Source of the DNA: Phytophthora quininea
Taxonomy: Eukaryota > Oomycota > Peronosporomycetes > Peronosporales > Peronosporaceae
NCBI GenBank assembly: GCA_011947345.1
Contig: JAAVTG010000670.1
Location: 558,001 to 622,000 of the forward strand
DNA: 64,000 bases
Direction of reading: 5' to 3'
The stretch's first letter is position 1. Each line of letters starts with the position of its first letter. The position numbers and the translations under genes are program-made. Shown piece after piece: positions 44,001-53,627 of the stretch. The notes beneath the pieces are model-generated. The model searched no databases and had not been told where the DNA came from. It saw only the letters and a list, made by a program, of their open reading frames with translations.

Positions 44001-44206
44001 TCAAGAAGCCTGGGTCATCAGCGTCGCCTGCCACCGCTACGGGCAAGAAGCGGACCGGTCTGCAGCGCCTGGCCAAGTTCGCGTCGCCGTCGCCAGCCAA
44101 AGCGCCGAAAATGACCTTTTATTACTACACAAAAGGAGATCTAATAGCTCGCTCTCGTCTCTTGGGCCTACTAGTAGTACTAGCTCGCTATCGTCTCTTA
44201 TGCTAA
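41098..44206 (+). CDS. Ctf4/And-1 (WDHD1) replisome adaptor, C-terminus formed by a repeat
   Basis: About 1036 residues, intronless. N-terminal WD40 repeats (YTAGEDGVLFVTDLD, AVKSVAIDPQDKYL, ILAFSPNGQYLAAAT), an acidic linker (41-42 kb), then the SepB/Ctf4 propeller (FKFNDNYMFSMAFLDSYGA, SWASNSSWHKTLP, WLGFDDRQILYAVDSF) and the C-terminal helical bundle (KALILMMQAACKQDEPARVL). It links CMG helicase to DNA polymerase alpha. Frame breaks at 41139-41143 (five G) and 41667-41669 (three T), one base each. The last 24 codons (44133-44206) lie in a repeat present again at 46749, so the native C-terminus has been altered by insertion. No HMG box. Confidence 0.92.
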
Positions 44207-44271
44207 AGTCGGCTAGTCCTGGGTCGAGCCTGACTTGGCCGGTCCTCGGCGTCAGAAGGTTGGCGCTTCAG
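44133..44271. repeat. Mobile-element-derived repeat, copy 1 (139 bp, internally deleted)
   Basis: Two blocks, 44133-44202 and 44203-44271, are identical base for base to 46749-46818 and 46885-46953, in the same orientation. The 66 bp between the blocks in copy 2 are missing here. Block one holds two 19-bp near-identical units (TAGCTCGCTCTCGTCTCTT and TAGCTCGCTATCGTCTCTT) around a short palindrome (CTACTAGTAG). On the minus strand block two ends an open frame with ...DRPSQARPRTSRL and a TAG. It overlaps the end of Ctf4. Confidence 0.85.
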
Positions 44272-45302
44272 ACGATGTCTCCGTCGCTCCACAGCGTCTT
44301 CAGCTATCAGAGCTGGAGCCGTATCGCCCTGTCTGGGTCTATCACGCACGAGCTGCGCGCTCGCTTGCAGGGGTCGGCAGATCGCTGTGGTCTGGAAGCT
44401 CTTGAGGAGTGTCTGCTGCGTTCTCCTGGCGCCCAAGGCGGCCTCGGAGGCCGTCTCTCTTCCAGATCGCCGACCAGTTCTTCATGGTTGCAGTTGCAGT
44501 CGGAGCTTTTGAAGCTTAAGCAGAGGGCGACGCACATCAGTAGCCACCGCGGCTTCATGCCCCACATGACGAGCAAGGGCGAGGAGGAGCTGCGCAAAGA
44601 TACATTTTGGCTGGTCAGGAAGGACGCGCCATAGTACTCGTCGTTACTCGGCAATGTGAAGCCATCGACGCGCAGGGTTCAGCATGAAAACACCTTTTCA
44701 GCAGCGATTGCCCTGGCGTCCACCGGCATAGTTCGCTTGATCCTCGGCAGGAATGCAGACGTGGTTGCTTCTCCTTGCTGCGGGACCCGCTTTCGACATT
44801 CAAGCCGGTCTTTCGGCATCCCAGCGAAGGAGGCTGGGCTCATGACGTGTTAGGCCCGGACCGCCGCGGCTCTGCGGGGTTCGCGCATGCTCTCTCTCTT
44901 TGCGCGCCTGCAACGTCAACTGGCAACAACTTGGTGATCTCACCCCTCCCCAGCTTTGCTACATGTAATGACGTTCGATCACATCTACAGCCCTTCGACC
45001 CACGTGGTTTTGCCGGCCAGGACCTGCTTCAACCTACTGATTTCAAAGATGTTCACGGTGTTCTTGACGCTCGTGAAGCCACGCCTGCCTGCTTCTTGGG
45101 GGGTAAAGGGATCCCAGGCCATCAAGACTGCTTTCGAGATTTTAGTCGCCGCCCCACGATCGGTGATCACCACCACTTCGAAGAGTGCAGCTATGGGTTC
45201 AACCTCCTCTCCGGAAGGCTTTGTGCATTCCTTGCGACGCCTTACCAGACTCCGACGGCAAGAGCCTCCGCCCTCACTTTCTCTTTTACGTTGTGCTGTG
45301 CA
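44272..45302. other. Inter-repeat DNA upstream of the first KIX/LRR gene
   Basis: About 1 kb. ORFs on both strands (for example 44200-44634 + and 44985-45176 -) show no recognised domain. A (TCG)n microsatellite begins at about 45315, just inside the next gene. Part of this may be degraded mobile-element DNA, since it abuts the repeat at 44271. Confidence 0.4.
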
Positions 45303-46731
45303 ATGCTACTCCAGTCGTCATCGTCGTCGTCGTCGCCGCCAAAGCTGCAAGACCCCGTTCGTCATCAGTCGACATCCACCAGTACAGGCCCCGCAACGCC
45401 TCGGGTGCTGTCGCGGGTGCCACCCAGAGGGCGCTCCTGGCACAACAACGTCGACGACCGACTGACGCGCAAACTCATGATGCTGCGCCTCCGACACCTG
45501 CACCCGGTGCTGGCCGGCACCAAGTGCACCGCCACCACGACCAGGGAGAACGCAGTGGTGCCGTCGCTCGTGCAGCGACTCGAGTGGATGCTCTACAACG
45601 CCGCGCACTCGATGCACGAGTACACGCACGAGCAGTCCTTGGAGCGCCGCGTGCAGGCGCTGGTCACGCAGTTGGAGCCGCAGGCCGTCACGGAAGAGAG
45701 GCAACGCAAACGCGGTGCAGAGGACGACGTTGGGCCGAGCAGGAAACGGCAGTGCGTGGGTGCAGCGGGTTCGGTGGGTACTTCAAGCGCCGACCGCAGC
45801 GTGTTTCTGCTGGACAACGACGCCAACCTCGTGGGACTCGTGCTCAGCTTCCTATCCGGGCGGACGGTGCTCGGGCTGCGCTCGGTGAATTGCTTTCTGT
45901 GGGAGAACGCGCCCAAGATGGTGCGTACGCTGCATCTCGAGACGCACTCGGCTCCGTTGCGGCATTTCTCGAGCGGGGCACTCACGTCGTTGCTGCTCAG
46001 TTGCAACCAACTGACGAGTCTCGTGGTTACCTGCAACCTGAAAGGATCGCGTTTGCGTGCTGAAGTGCCTGCAAGACGGATCATGAGCACCAAAGTGCGC
46101 CGTCGGCCGTCCTTCACGCGACCAACTCGTCAGGGTGGGACGTCCAACAACGGCATGCTCGCTGGGGAGCTCCTGCTGCGGGACATTGCGCAGGCTTTTG
46201 AGCAGGGCGCCTGTCCATTGCTGCAGGAACTCGACCTCGGGTCGCCGCTCGACTACTTTGCAGAGAGCGACGACGTACTGGCGTGTCTCGAGGCATTTGC
46301 GGCAGGCCGACGGACTGTGGCTGTGGATACGAGTGCGTTCCGACAGCTGCGACTCGACTCGACCTACCTGGGAGATACGCGCTTGGCTCGACTGGCGGAC
46401 ACCGTGGAACAGACCTGTGGGCCCCTCGGGGTCAACTGCTTTGGGTCGTTGGAAACGCTGGTGCTGCGGAGCAACTTCATGGGCGAGGCCGGGTGCCAAG
46501 CGCTGCTGCGCATGCTGCGCCACATGCCTCGACTTCAGGTGCTGGACCTGAGCGGCAACATTCTTACCGACTTGGACGCCATCGCTGGCCGAACAGATTG
46601 CGTCGTCGTCCAAGCTGGAGACATTGTTGGTACACGACAATTTCATCTCGCCCGAAGGCTGTAGCGCGCTCTCGGCCGCAGTGGGCGTGACAGACGGACA
46701 CCGTACCGTACAAGGCAAACACGCATATTGA
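45303..46731 (+). CDS. KIX / F-box-like / LRR protein, paralogue 1 (frame break near 3' end)
   Basis: About 476 residues from the Met at 45303. Residues about 40-120 match a KIX domain: SWHNNVDDRLTRKLMMLRLR then VQRLEWMLYNAAHSMHEYTH, the counterpart of the CBP/MED15 helices 1 and 3. A basic nuclear-signal-like patch (RKRGAEDD..SRKRQ) follows, then an F-box-like segment (LVGLVLSFLSGRTVLGLRSV) and leucine-rich repeats (LLQELDLGS, FRQLRLDSTYLGD, SLETLVLRSNFMGEAG, LQVLDLSGNILTD). At about 46586 two bases seem missing; corrected, the last repeat reads LETLLVHDNFISPEG and the stop is 46729-46731. It is flanked on both sides by the mobile-element repeat. Confidence 0.7.
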
Positions 46732-46748
46732 AAGGCTTTTGCACACCT

Positions 46749-46953
46749 AAGGAGATCTAATAGCTCGCTCTCGTCTCTTGGGCCTACTAGTAGTACTAGC
46801 TCGCTATCGTCTCTTATGCCTTTCGCGCCTCCTCGCTGGAGTGCAATGCAAGGAGAGCAGGTCGCCGCGATGAAGGCGTCACCGCTAAAGTCGGCTAGTC
46901 CTGGGTCGAGCCTGACTTGGCCGGTCCTCGGCGTCAGAAGGTTGGCGCTTCAG
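46749..46953. repeat. Mobile-element-derived repeat, copy 2 (205 bp, fuller form)
   Basis: Contains both blocks of copy 1 plus the intervening 66 bp (46819-46884). The outer blocks are identical to copy 1 with no substitutions I can see, so duplication or insertion is recent. On the minus strand block two is the in-frame tail of the Fanzor-like ORF at 46885-47148, which suggests the repeat is that element's 3' end. Confidence 0.85.
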
Positions 46954-47148
46954 TCTCATCACAGTTTTCAAGTCGAGCAATGTCCTTAATGTGCGTCGCC
47001 GGATGCTGGACGAGAATCTCGGCTTGCACTTGTCTCGCGAGCGAGCAACAATTTTGTTGTATATCGCCCTGCTGGTGACGAACATCGGCTCGAGTTTGGC
47101 CTTTTGCTCGGTGGAAGGGTATAGTCGAATCCTTATGTCTTCTTCCAC
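46885..47148 (-). pseudogene. TnpB/Fanzor-like N-terminal fragment fused to element 3' end
   Basis: 87-codon minus-strand frame. IRIRLYPSTEQKAKLEPMF then SRAIYNKIVARSRDK is the N-terminal signature of IS200/605 OrfB (TnpB) and its eukaryotic Fanzor relatives (R-x-YP-T-x-x-Q ... L ... F-x-x-x-R-x-x-YN). After about 65 residues it runs directly into repeat block two and stops at 46885. The central domain, RuvC core and zinc finger are absent, so this is an internally deleted, non-autonomous remnant. The first codon listed is GTG; the frame stays open for about 14 codons upstream without ATG. Intact relatives are RNA-guided nucleases. Confidence 0.65.
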
Positions 47149-48312
47149 CCTCTCCTGCAGCTCGATCGAGGTAGCAGCAGGTTTTCGTGCTTACCGGTAG
47201 TCGGATTTGTTTGGGCTACCTGATTGGCTAGTGGAATACCCTGTTCATCAAATACCTCCAGAAACACATATCTATGAAGCCAGTACCTACTAAAAGTGTG
47301 GTCCACACCTTCTAAACCGAAGCACGACTGTCCCAGGAGCTTTTCGCCATGTCGGACAGCAGCACACCTCTCGCCTTCAACCTGCTTCTTCAGGACGCAC
47401 TCGGTCCAACCATTCGCGGAAGGAACGCGGCGGCAGGGACTTGCATCGCAAGCGGTAGCGGACCTTGGCAGCTCCCTCCTCGTCGCAGCCAGCCGATGGA
47501 ACGGGGTGCACCCAGCGCCACCACCTCGATCTTTGGGATTTGAAAGCGCCCGACGGAGACATTTCTGGCTTGAAGAGTGCTCGTCGAGTTGCCCTGCGCG
47601 CATAAGCGTTTGGAGCTGAATACTCCCCTCGTGTCGGGGAGGACCGCGCTGGGGAAGCGGAGACCTGCGGTTTGCGTTGTGGACTTGCCGATGGGCAACA
47701 CAAGACGCGCCTCTACTCCAAAGACTCTGTCGCTTGCTCTCGGCTCTGCTCACTCATCGCGAGCACCGCCTGACGCCTTGCAAAAAGTATCCGACGCCAA
47801 ACTATATTTGTGCTGGCTGCAGACGCCGCTCGATTCACTAATTTTTCGGCACTGGCAGACCCAACAGCCAACTTGGCTCCGGAGCTGATGTGCACTTGAC
47901 CAAGCAGCCCTGCGAAACGCCACCGCCGCCAGTGCATTCAACGCAAAGAGAAACTGTGCAGCGTCTGATACATTCAACGCCTGCCTGGCCGGCGACGCTG
48001 ACCATCTCTCTATCATTGTGGACAGCTATATCTGATGCGATGAATTTCTGTAGTCCAACGAAACAAGACTGATATCGCCAAACTGGATACCTTCTACTGG
48101 TACCCCGTCTATAGCAATCACCGAAAATCTTGGACTAATCGCAGTCTTTTTTGCCTTGCTTTTCACTCCGAATGTCTCCTTCGTCTGCATCATCTGGACC
48201 GTCCACCTGGCTCGCCTTGCGCCGATCCCCGCCGCTCTCTCACTTCTCAATCGGTCGACTACCCACACCAGTGGTCTTGTCCGCATTGCATACGTCAACC
48301 ACCGTTCTATTC
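47149..48312. other. Inter-gene DNA between the Fanzor remnant and the second KIX/LRR gene
   Basis: About 1.16 kb with overlapping ORFs on both strands, the longest 206 codons on - (47133-47753), none with a recognised domain. It may hold degraded element sequence; I cannot show it. Confidence 0.4.
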
Positions 48313-49781
48313 ATGGTCTCCTCCACCGCCGATGCTGCCGTGTTCGCCACCAACCCGGCGTGGCACGACGCCACCGACGTGCAGGTCCGCAAGATCATGA
48401 TCGCCAGGCTGCGGAACCACCCGGCGCTGGCCCAGCACCACCCGATGCTGCAGGTTCGAGAGGACGCCGGCGTCAGTCCGTCGCTGCTGCAACGACTCGA
48501 GTGGATGCTCTACCACTCGGCCGGCTCGCTCAGCGAGTACCTGCACCAGCCGTCTTGGAGCGGCGAGTGCAGGCGCTGGTGACCCACTACAAGCGCAAGC
48601 GAGCGGAGACCGACGTCAGCGAAATCCTGCTCGAGTCCATCCGAGCCAGCACCGCCAAGCGACTACGACCGCGGCTGGTCGTGTCGGAGCAAGAGACCCG
48701 CAACTGCAGCGTCGGCGCCCGCGGCTGCGTGCTCAACAGCAACTTGGATCTGTTGCATCACGTCTGCAGCTTCCTGGAAGGCAGGGAAGTACTGCGGTGT
48801 CGCGCCGTCAACAAGTTCCTGTACCTCCACGCGCCGAGCTTCGTGCGGTCGCTGCACATTGAAGCGGCTGAAGTTTCGTTCACGGAGATCCGCAACGGAG
48901 GCGAAGGAACCGCCAGAGGATTGTCGACACTGCTCGAGTGCAAGAACCTCAAGCAACTGACGGTCGCGAACCGGACGAACCGCACCCACCTCAAGGCTGG
49001 CGTCGTGTTCCCACGAGCGCTCTCCGCCGCGTCCTACGCCGCCTCGCTGGCGACAACTTCGCATGGCTATCAAGTGGTTCGCGAGGTTGCAAGAGCGCTA
49101 AGCCAACGCTTGTCCCAATCTCGAGTCGTTGGAACTGCTGGCTCCGTTCGACTTTGCTGCAGAGAGCGATGGAGTTTTGATGGCGCTAAAGGCGCTCACC
49201 GACTCGAAAGAACGAGAACGTCGCTGAAGCACCTGGTGCTCGATGCGACTTTCCTTGGGGACCGAGGTGTCGAGCAGCTCGCGAGTTTATTGGAGACGCA
49301 GGACTCGTTCTTCGGCCGCTTGCAGGTCCTGGCAGTGCGCAACAACTTTATGGGCGAAGCAGGGTGTCGGACGCTGCTGGAAGCGATCGAGTCGTTTTCG
49401 GAGCTGCAGGTGCTGGATCTAAGTCGCAATATCCTGACGGACACGGACGCGTTGGCTCTCGCCGATCTGCTGGACGAATCGGCTGCAAACTCGGACTTTT
49501 GCAGCGACGACAAGGGGATGGAGGACTCGTCTGTAGACGAACACGTGACCGAGCAGCTGGGTCTGCTAGGGCTTCCAGGACTGCGAACACTCAAGCTGCA
49601 GGAGAATTTTATCACCTGCGATGGCTTCCACGCCATTACAATTGCGCTGTGCGGACGGAAAGGCTTCGTAGCGACTGTCGGCACTTCCAGAGATGCTGAA
49701 GAAGACGACGATGAAGATGAAGATGACGATGAAGATATTGACAGCGATGAAGAAGACATAGAGCTCATGGATGTGGAATAG
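48313..49781 (+). CDS. KIX / F-box-like / LRR protein, paralogue 2 (frame breaks)
   Basis: Roughly 490 residues from the Met at 48313. KIX region: AWHDATDVQVRKIMIARLRN then LLQRLEWMLYHSAGSLSEYL; then LERRVQALVTHYKRKR, an F-box-like LLHHVCSFLEGREVLRCRAV, and LRRs (LKHLVLDATFLGD, LQVLAVRNNFMGEAG, LQVLDLSRNILTDTDALAL, LRTLKLQENFITCDG). It ends with a long acidic tail (EEDDDEDEDDDEDIDSDEED). Frame breaks at 48555-48556, about 49104 and about 49213. Compared with paralogue 1 it keeps one more repeat and the acidic tail. Upstream in-frame Mets exist but the KIX start fits paralogue 1. Confidence 0.68.
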
Positions 49782-49931
49782 AAGGTCATCGAGCAAATAT
49801 TTAAGAATTCAATCAATTGACAAGTTATCCAGCACCTTTGCTTTCCACATGGGCGAGCAGTTTACCTCATCTTCTATTCACGGCGACTATTATTATTGTC
49901 TACTTGATGCTGTGAATTGGGCGAGCTGGCG

Positions 49932-52475
49932 ATGGCGCCATCGAGTCAAGGCGATGACGACAATGAAGAACGGAAAGCACTCGAGCAAGAACTCGCAGCA
50001 GGGTTAGCGGCCTTAACAGCTCAAGACGTCGGACTCGATAACAGCTCGCCTGGCCAATGGACAGATACTCTTGACGATGGAGATGCCGTTGACTACATTC
50101 GCTTGGATCTCGACGAGGTGCTGAAGCAAACTGCGATGGATGAAGTTCCTGACAAAGTACCACAAGCTGCTTCGTCGTGGGGTTATTCCTGCAGAACGTA
50201 GAGCGCAACGACCGAGAGTTCTATCAGTTGTTGCACCAAGACTTACGAGAAATTCGCACGGTGTTCCTTGACGAACCGCTTACTCACACACCCAAGCAAG
50301 ACATCAATCAGGACATCGACAAAACTGAAGAGCTCGGCTCGAAGCAGGGTATCGATCAATCTCAAGCAGATGAGGAAGCAAGTCGACTGATTCAAGACCC
50401 TAATATGCTGTCCCGCGAAGTCCTAACGGCGACAGAGATTCCTGATGCTCCTAGCGAGGACGCCGTAGTTGCAGTCCAGCAGGATACTGAGGACACTGCC
50501 GTGGTTTTTATTAACCCGACATCCTCAGAACCGATCAATGTTCATGGCTCGTGGCCGAAGAATCACGCTGAAGTCGCCACCGTCGTTCAAGAGCTTCCAG
50601 TCGATGACGGTGCAACGCAGAAAGAGTTTAACGCGATTGAACAGCAGCAAGCAGCACGTGAACTACGTCGCTTGAAAATCCAGGAACGACAGCGACAAGA
50701 ACGAGACGAAGCTGCTCGTCTGCTCAAGCAGATCCAGCAAGACTTCGAGGCTCAAGAGAGAGTTGCCGAGATGTCTCGACGTGAAGAGCACGAGCGCTCT
50801 GCTATGGCTGGAGAGGAGATAAGCCGTCAAAAGTATATTGCAGCTAAACGTGAAGCGAAGGAGACTAGCAGGATGAGTTTAGCTGACGAAGCTTCACGAC
50901 AAGTTGAGGCGGAAGCAGCTCGGATGCAAGCTGGAATTGATAAAGAAATCCGCCAAATGTCCGCTGAAGATCAGGCAGAACGGCAGCGACTGCAGATCGA
51001 GAGATACATGCGGCACCAGCAGCAGTCCAAGGTGGCACGGGGTCGTTTTGACGCAGTGCTGGCCCAGATTGTTCAGCACCACCGCCTTCAAAAGCAAATT
51101 ATGGACCAACAGGTGAAACGAGAACGCCGGGAGTGTGCTCAGATGCGGGCAGAAGACGCTTACGCTAGACGACTAGTTGCTGAAACTCGTGCGAATTGGG
51201 AACTGCAAGAACGCGACAGAAATCGCTCGTCCATGGCGCTTGAGGACGAGTTAGCACATGCGCAAAGACGTCAATTACTGGAGTGGATGAGCGAAGAGCG
51301 GTGTCGAGTTTTGATGAAGATGGAGGAAACTCACTCTCGCTATGCGTGGGATTTCATCTCCAACTTACAGCGCTTGCAAAGAGAGAAGGAAAAGTGTTCG
51401 TGTGTTTCAATGGAGCAGGAGGAAATTCGCTGTCGAAATGCTTGGAAATACCACGAAGAGCTGCAGCAAGCAGAAGCGTTAGAACGCGAGCGAGAGCGTG
51501 AAACTCAGCGGATTCGTCGTTTAGTCGATGTGTCGTCGGGATTGCGAGTCCTCGGCAGCGTTTATCGACGCCACGAGATTAGGCAGTGCCTGGAAAAGTG
51601 GCGAAGATGGAATTGCCAATGTGCAGAGGAAGCTCAAGCTCTAGTTGCTGCAGTTGAAAGCGCAGCAAGGAAAATCCAGATATGGCACCGATCTCGTCAA
51701 CGCCGACAACAAACTTCTTTGGATGACCTTCCTCTTGTGCTGGAGGATTTTAGTGATGTTGAAGACCAGCCGACGATCGAAGAGGACGAAAGCTACAATT
51801 TTGAATCGACGAAAGCCAGGAGGCTGCACGACGGTTGCAGTCAACATTCCGTGGCTTTCACGTTCGGAGGAAGTTTACAAACGCGTTGGCACTAGCTCAA
51901 GCTGTTGAGGGCGATAACGAAGACACTACGAGGCTGTTGATTTGGAGGATCTTATTCAACTGCCTCCTGAACTGGTGGACGGGTGGGAGGACCCAGTGCT
52001 CCCTACAGCGACGTTTGTTCCTAGAGACTGCCCCTCACCACGACAAAGCAACAACTACGAGGAGGATAGGCTCGAGTTTGACGATGAAGATGCAACAGAC
52101 GACGGTAGCAACCCGCAGACCAATACAGTGGAGACTATGAAAGGAACCGATACGATCGTCCCTGCCAAGGAGCAGAATTTCGCGGCAAGCCTGTGGAATA
52201 AGATGAAGCGTACGAAACAGCGCCAGCAGCACGCTCAGCAAGAGCGTCAACGACAACAGGACCCAGTTTATCGAGTACAGAAGGTTTTGAACCGTGGCAG
52301 TAGGAGTTCAAGCGGCAGCAACCAGACCAGTCACTCCCGTTCGCAGACCCTGCAAAGACCGCAGAAAGCGCCAATGATATCATGGTCATCGACTAGCAAC
52401 GCAAAGAAAAAGCCCAAAGTAAAGCTCCCGTCATTAGTCGAGCGACTACGACGGCAGACAATGGCCGAGCGATGA
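49932..52475 (+). CDS. Large coiled-coil protein with IQ motifs (frame breaks)
   Basis: About 848 residues. An acidic N-terminus precedes long Arg/Glu/Gln-rich coiled coil (about 230-560) and two IQ-like calmodulin-binding stretches: ARKIQIWHRSRQRRQ and LQSTFRGFHVRRKF. The C-terminal part has a conserved-looking block (DLEDLIQLPPELVDGWEDP) and a basic end. The layout resembles LRRIQ1-type or other axonemal IQ proteins, but without leucine-rich repeats I cannot name it. Frame breaks: four G at 50179-50182, CC at 51816-51817 and about 51930-51934, one base each. The 3' end overlaps the convergent BART gene by 30 bp. Confidence 0.7.
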
Positions 52476-53119
52476 AATACCCCGTTTGGCGAGCAATGCA
52501 GACTCTTTGGTTTGACGCATCATGAGCACAAACACGTCAAAGTCGGCGGTCGCAATGAGGATCTCGGAGCAAAGCACGGTGCCCGACTGGCGATCCGCGT
52601 CGTAGGCTCGACGAACGAGGTCGTAGAATTCTTGAACGGTCGATCCCTGCGAGTTGATGTAGGCTGGACCAAGCAAACCAAGCAACAAGTGTCAGCCAGC
52701 CAGAGTCCCAGACGTACTACAACACCCAACACTCTTGCCTTCCAGCTTCTCCTCAAACAGCCGAACGAACTCGTTGTAAATGTCCGTGTACCTGCAGTAT
52801 CAAGGGTAAAAGGACCAGCCCTCACGGATGTTTTTCTTGGCGTTCACGACGTACTCGAGTTTCATCTCGTCGCTGTCCAGGTCGAAGACGTGGCAATTGT
52901 CCTCGGCGAATCTCTCAAACGTGCGCGCGAACTCGTCGTTGTCGAAAAGTAGGACACGACCTTGTTCACCAGCTCGTTATTGTCGAAGTCGGTGCTGCTG
53001 CTGGCATCGTCTTTTGCGCCAGCTTTTTCGTCGGCATGATGTGTTTTGGACTCCCGCGCGGCATTACCAGGATTCTTCTCGTCAGCTTTATCGTCGAAGT
53101 TCTTGCTCTTGGCGGGCAT
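52446..53119 (-). CDS. BART-domain protein (ARL2BP/CFAP36-like; frame break)
   Basis: Exons 52855-53119, 52791 to about 52720, and about 52665-52446, near 195 residues. A charged N-terminus leads to ELVNKVVSYFFDNDEFARTF, CHVFDLDSDEMKLEYTDIYN and EFVRLFEEKLEG, then FYDLVRRAYDADR and TADFDVFVLMMRQTK, the helix order of the BART domain, which binds ARL2/ARL3 GTPases. Related proteins act at mitochondria or the ciliary base. The frame breaks in four A (plus strand) at 52945-52948. The last intron acceptor is ambiguous (two CAG sites). Confidence 0.78.
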
Positions 53120-53627
53120 GGTCGTGTTCAAGCAAAGGCTATCCAGAAAGCAGTTTCAGCATCTTCCAAGCCGTCCTTTCGAGTCTTTCAAGCATGCCGT
53201 CGAGAATCGTGGTGATCTTGATGCGGGGATAAACCTAGAGCACTATAAACAAGAACCACGGGCCCGCCAGAATCCGCTTTTCACCTGTCAACAATACCCG
53301 GGGCCCTTCTCAAACCTTCCTGCAGCGAATTCGATGTGCAGGTTGCAGTTGATCAAGACATCATTGCCCTTGCCTGACAGTGTCAAGTTGGCATGGCATG
53401 CTCCAAGTCAACAATTGCAGCTTTGGTGTTCGTGCAGCGGGAAACATGGCGCGACGGTGACGAGTTGGCCCATTACTATCCGACGGTGTCAGTTGCCGTG
53501 ATCGACTGCACCTGATACGAGTTTGCACGAGCGAGAACCATTAATCTCTACTTTGGAGCAATGCCAGTCGTTGTTCATTCCACAAGTTTCCACTTCGAGC
53601 ACTCAACGATTCAGCCTCCACATTGCA
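53120..53627. promoter_or_regulatory. Upstream region of the secreted-protein gene
   Basis: 508 bp between the divergent BART and secreted-protein starts. It contains the Inr-FPR match described separately. No gene supported. Confidence 0.4.
53575..53589 (+). promoter_or_regulatory. Oomycete Inr-FPR core promoter match
   Basis: TCATTCCACAAGTTT, 39 bp before the ATG at 53628, fits the oomycete Inr (TCATTYY) followed by an FPR-like CA-W-TTT with one extra base. In oomycetes the start of transcription lies at the CA of the Inr, giving a short leader as seen here. Confidence 0.5.

Noticed and set aside
44133..46953. CRISPR-like or LTR interpretation of the duplicated repeat
   Set aside because: Only two copies 2.6 kb apart, no regular spacers, no TG..CA LTR ends, and no gag/pol frames between them.
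47133..47753. 206-codon minus-strand ORF upstream of the Fanzor-like fragment
   Set aside because: In a different frame from the fragment, Arg/Cys-rich with no RuvC or zinc-finger motif, so not part of the nuclease.
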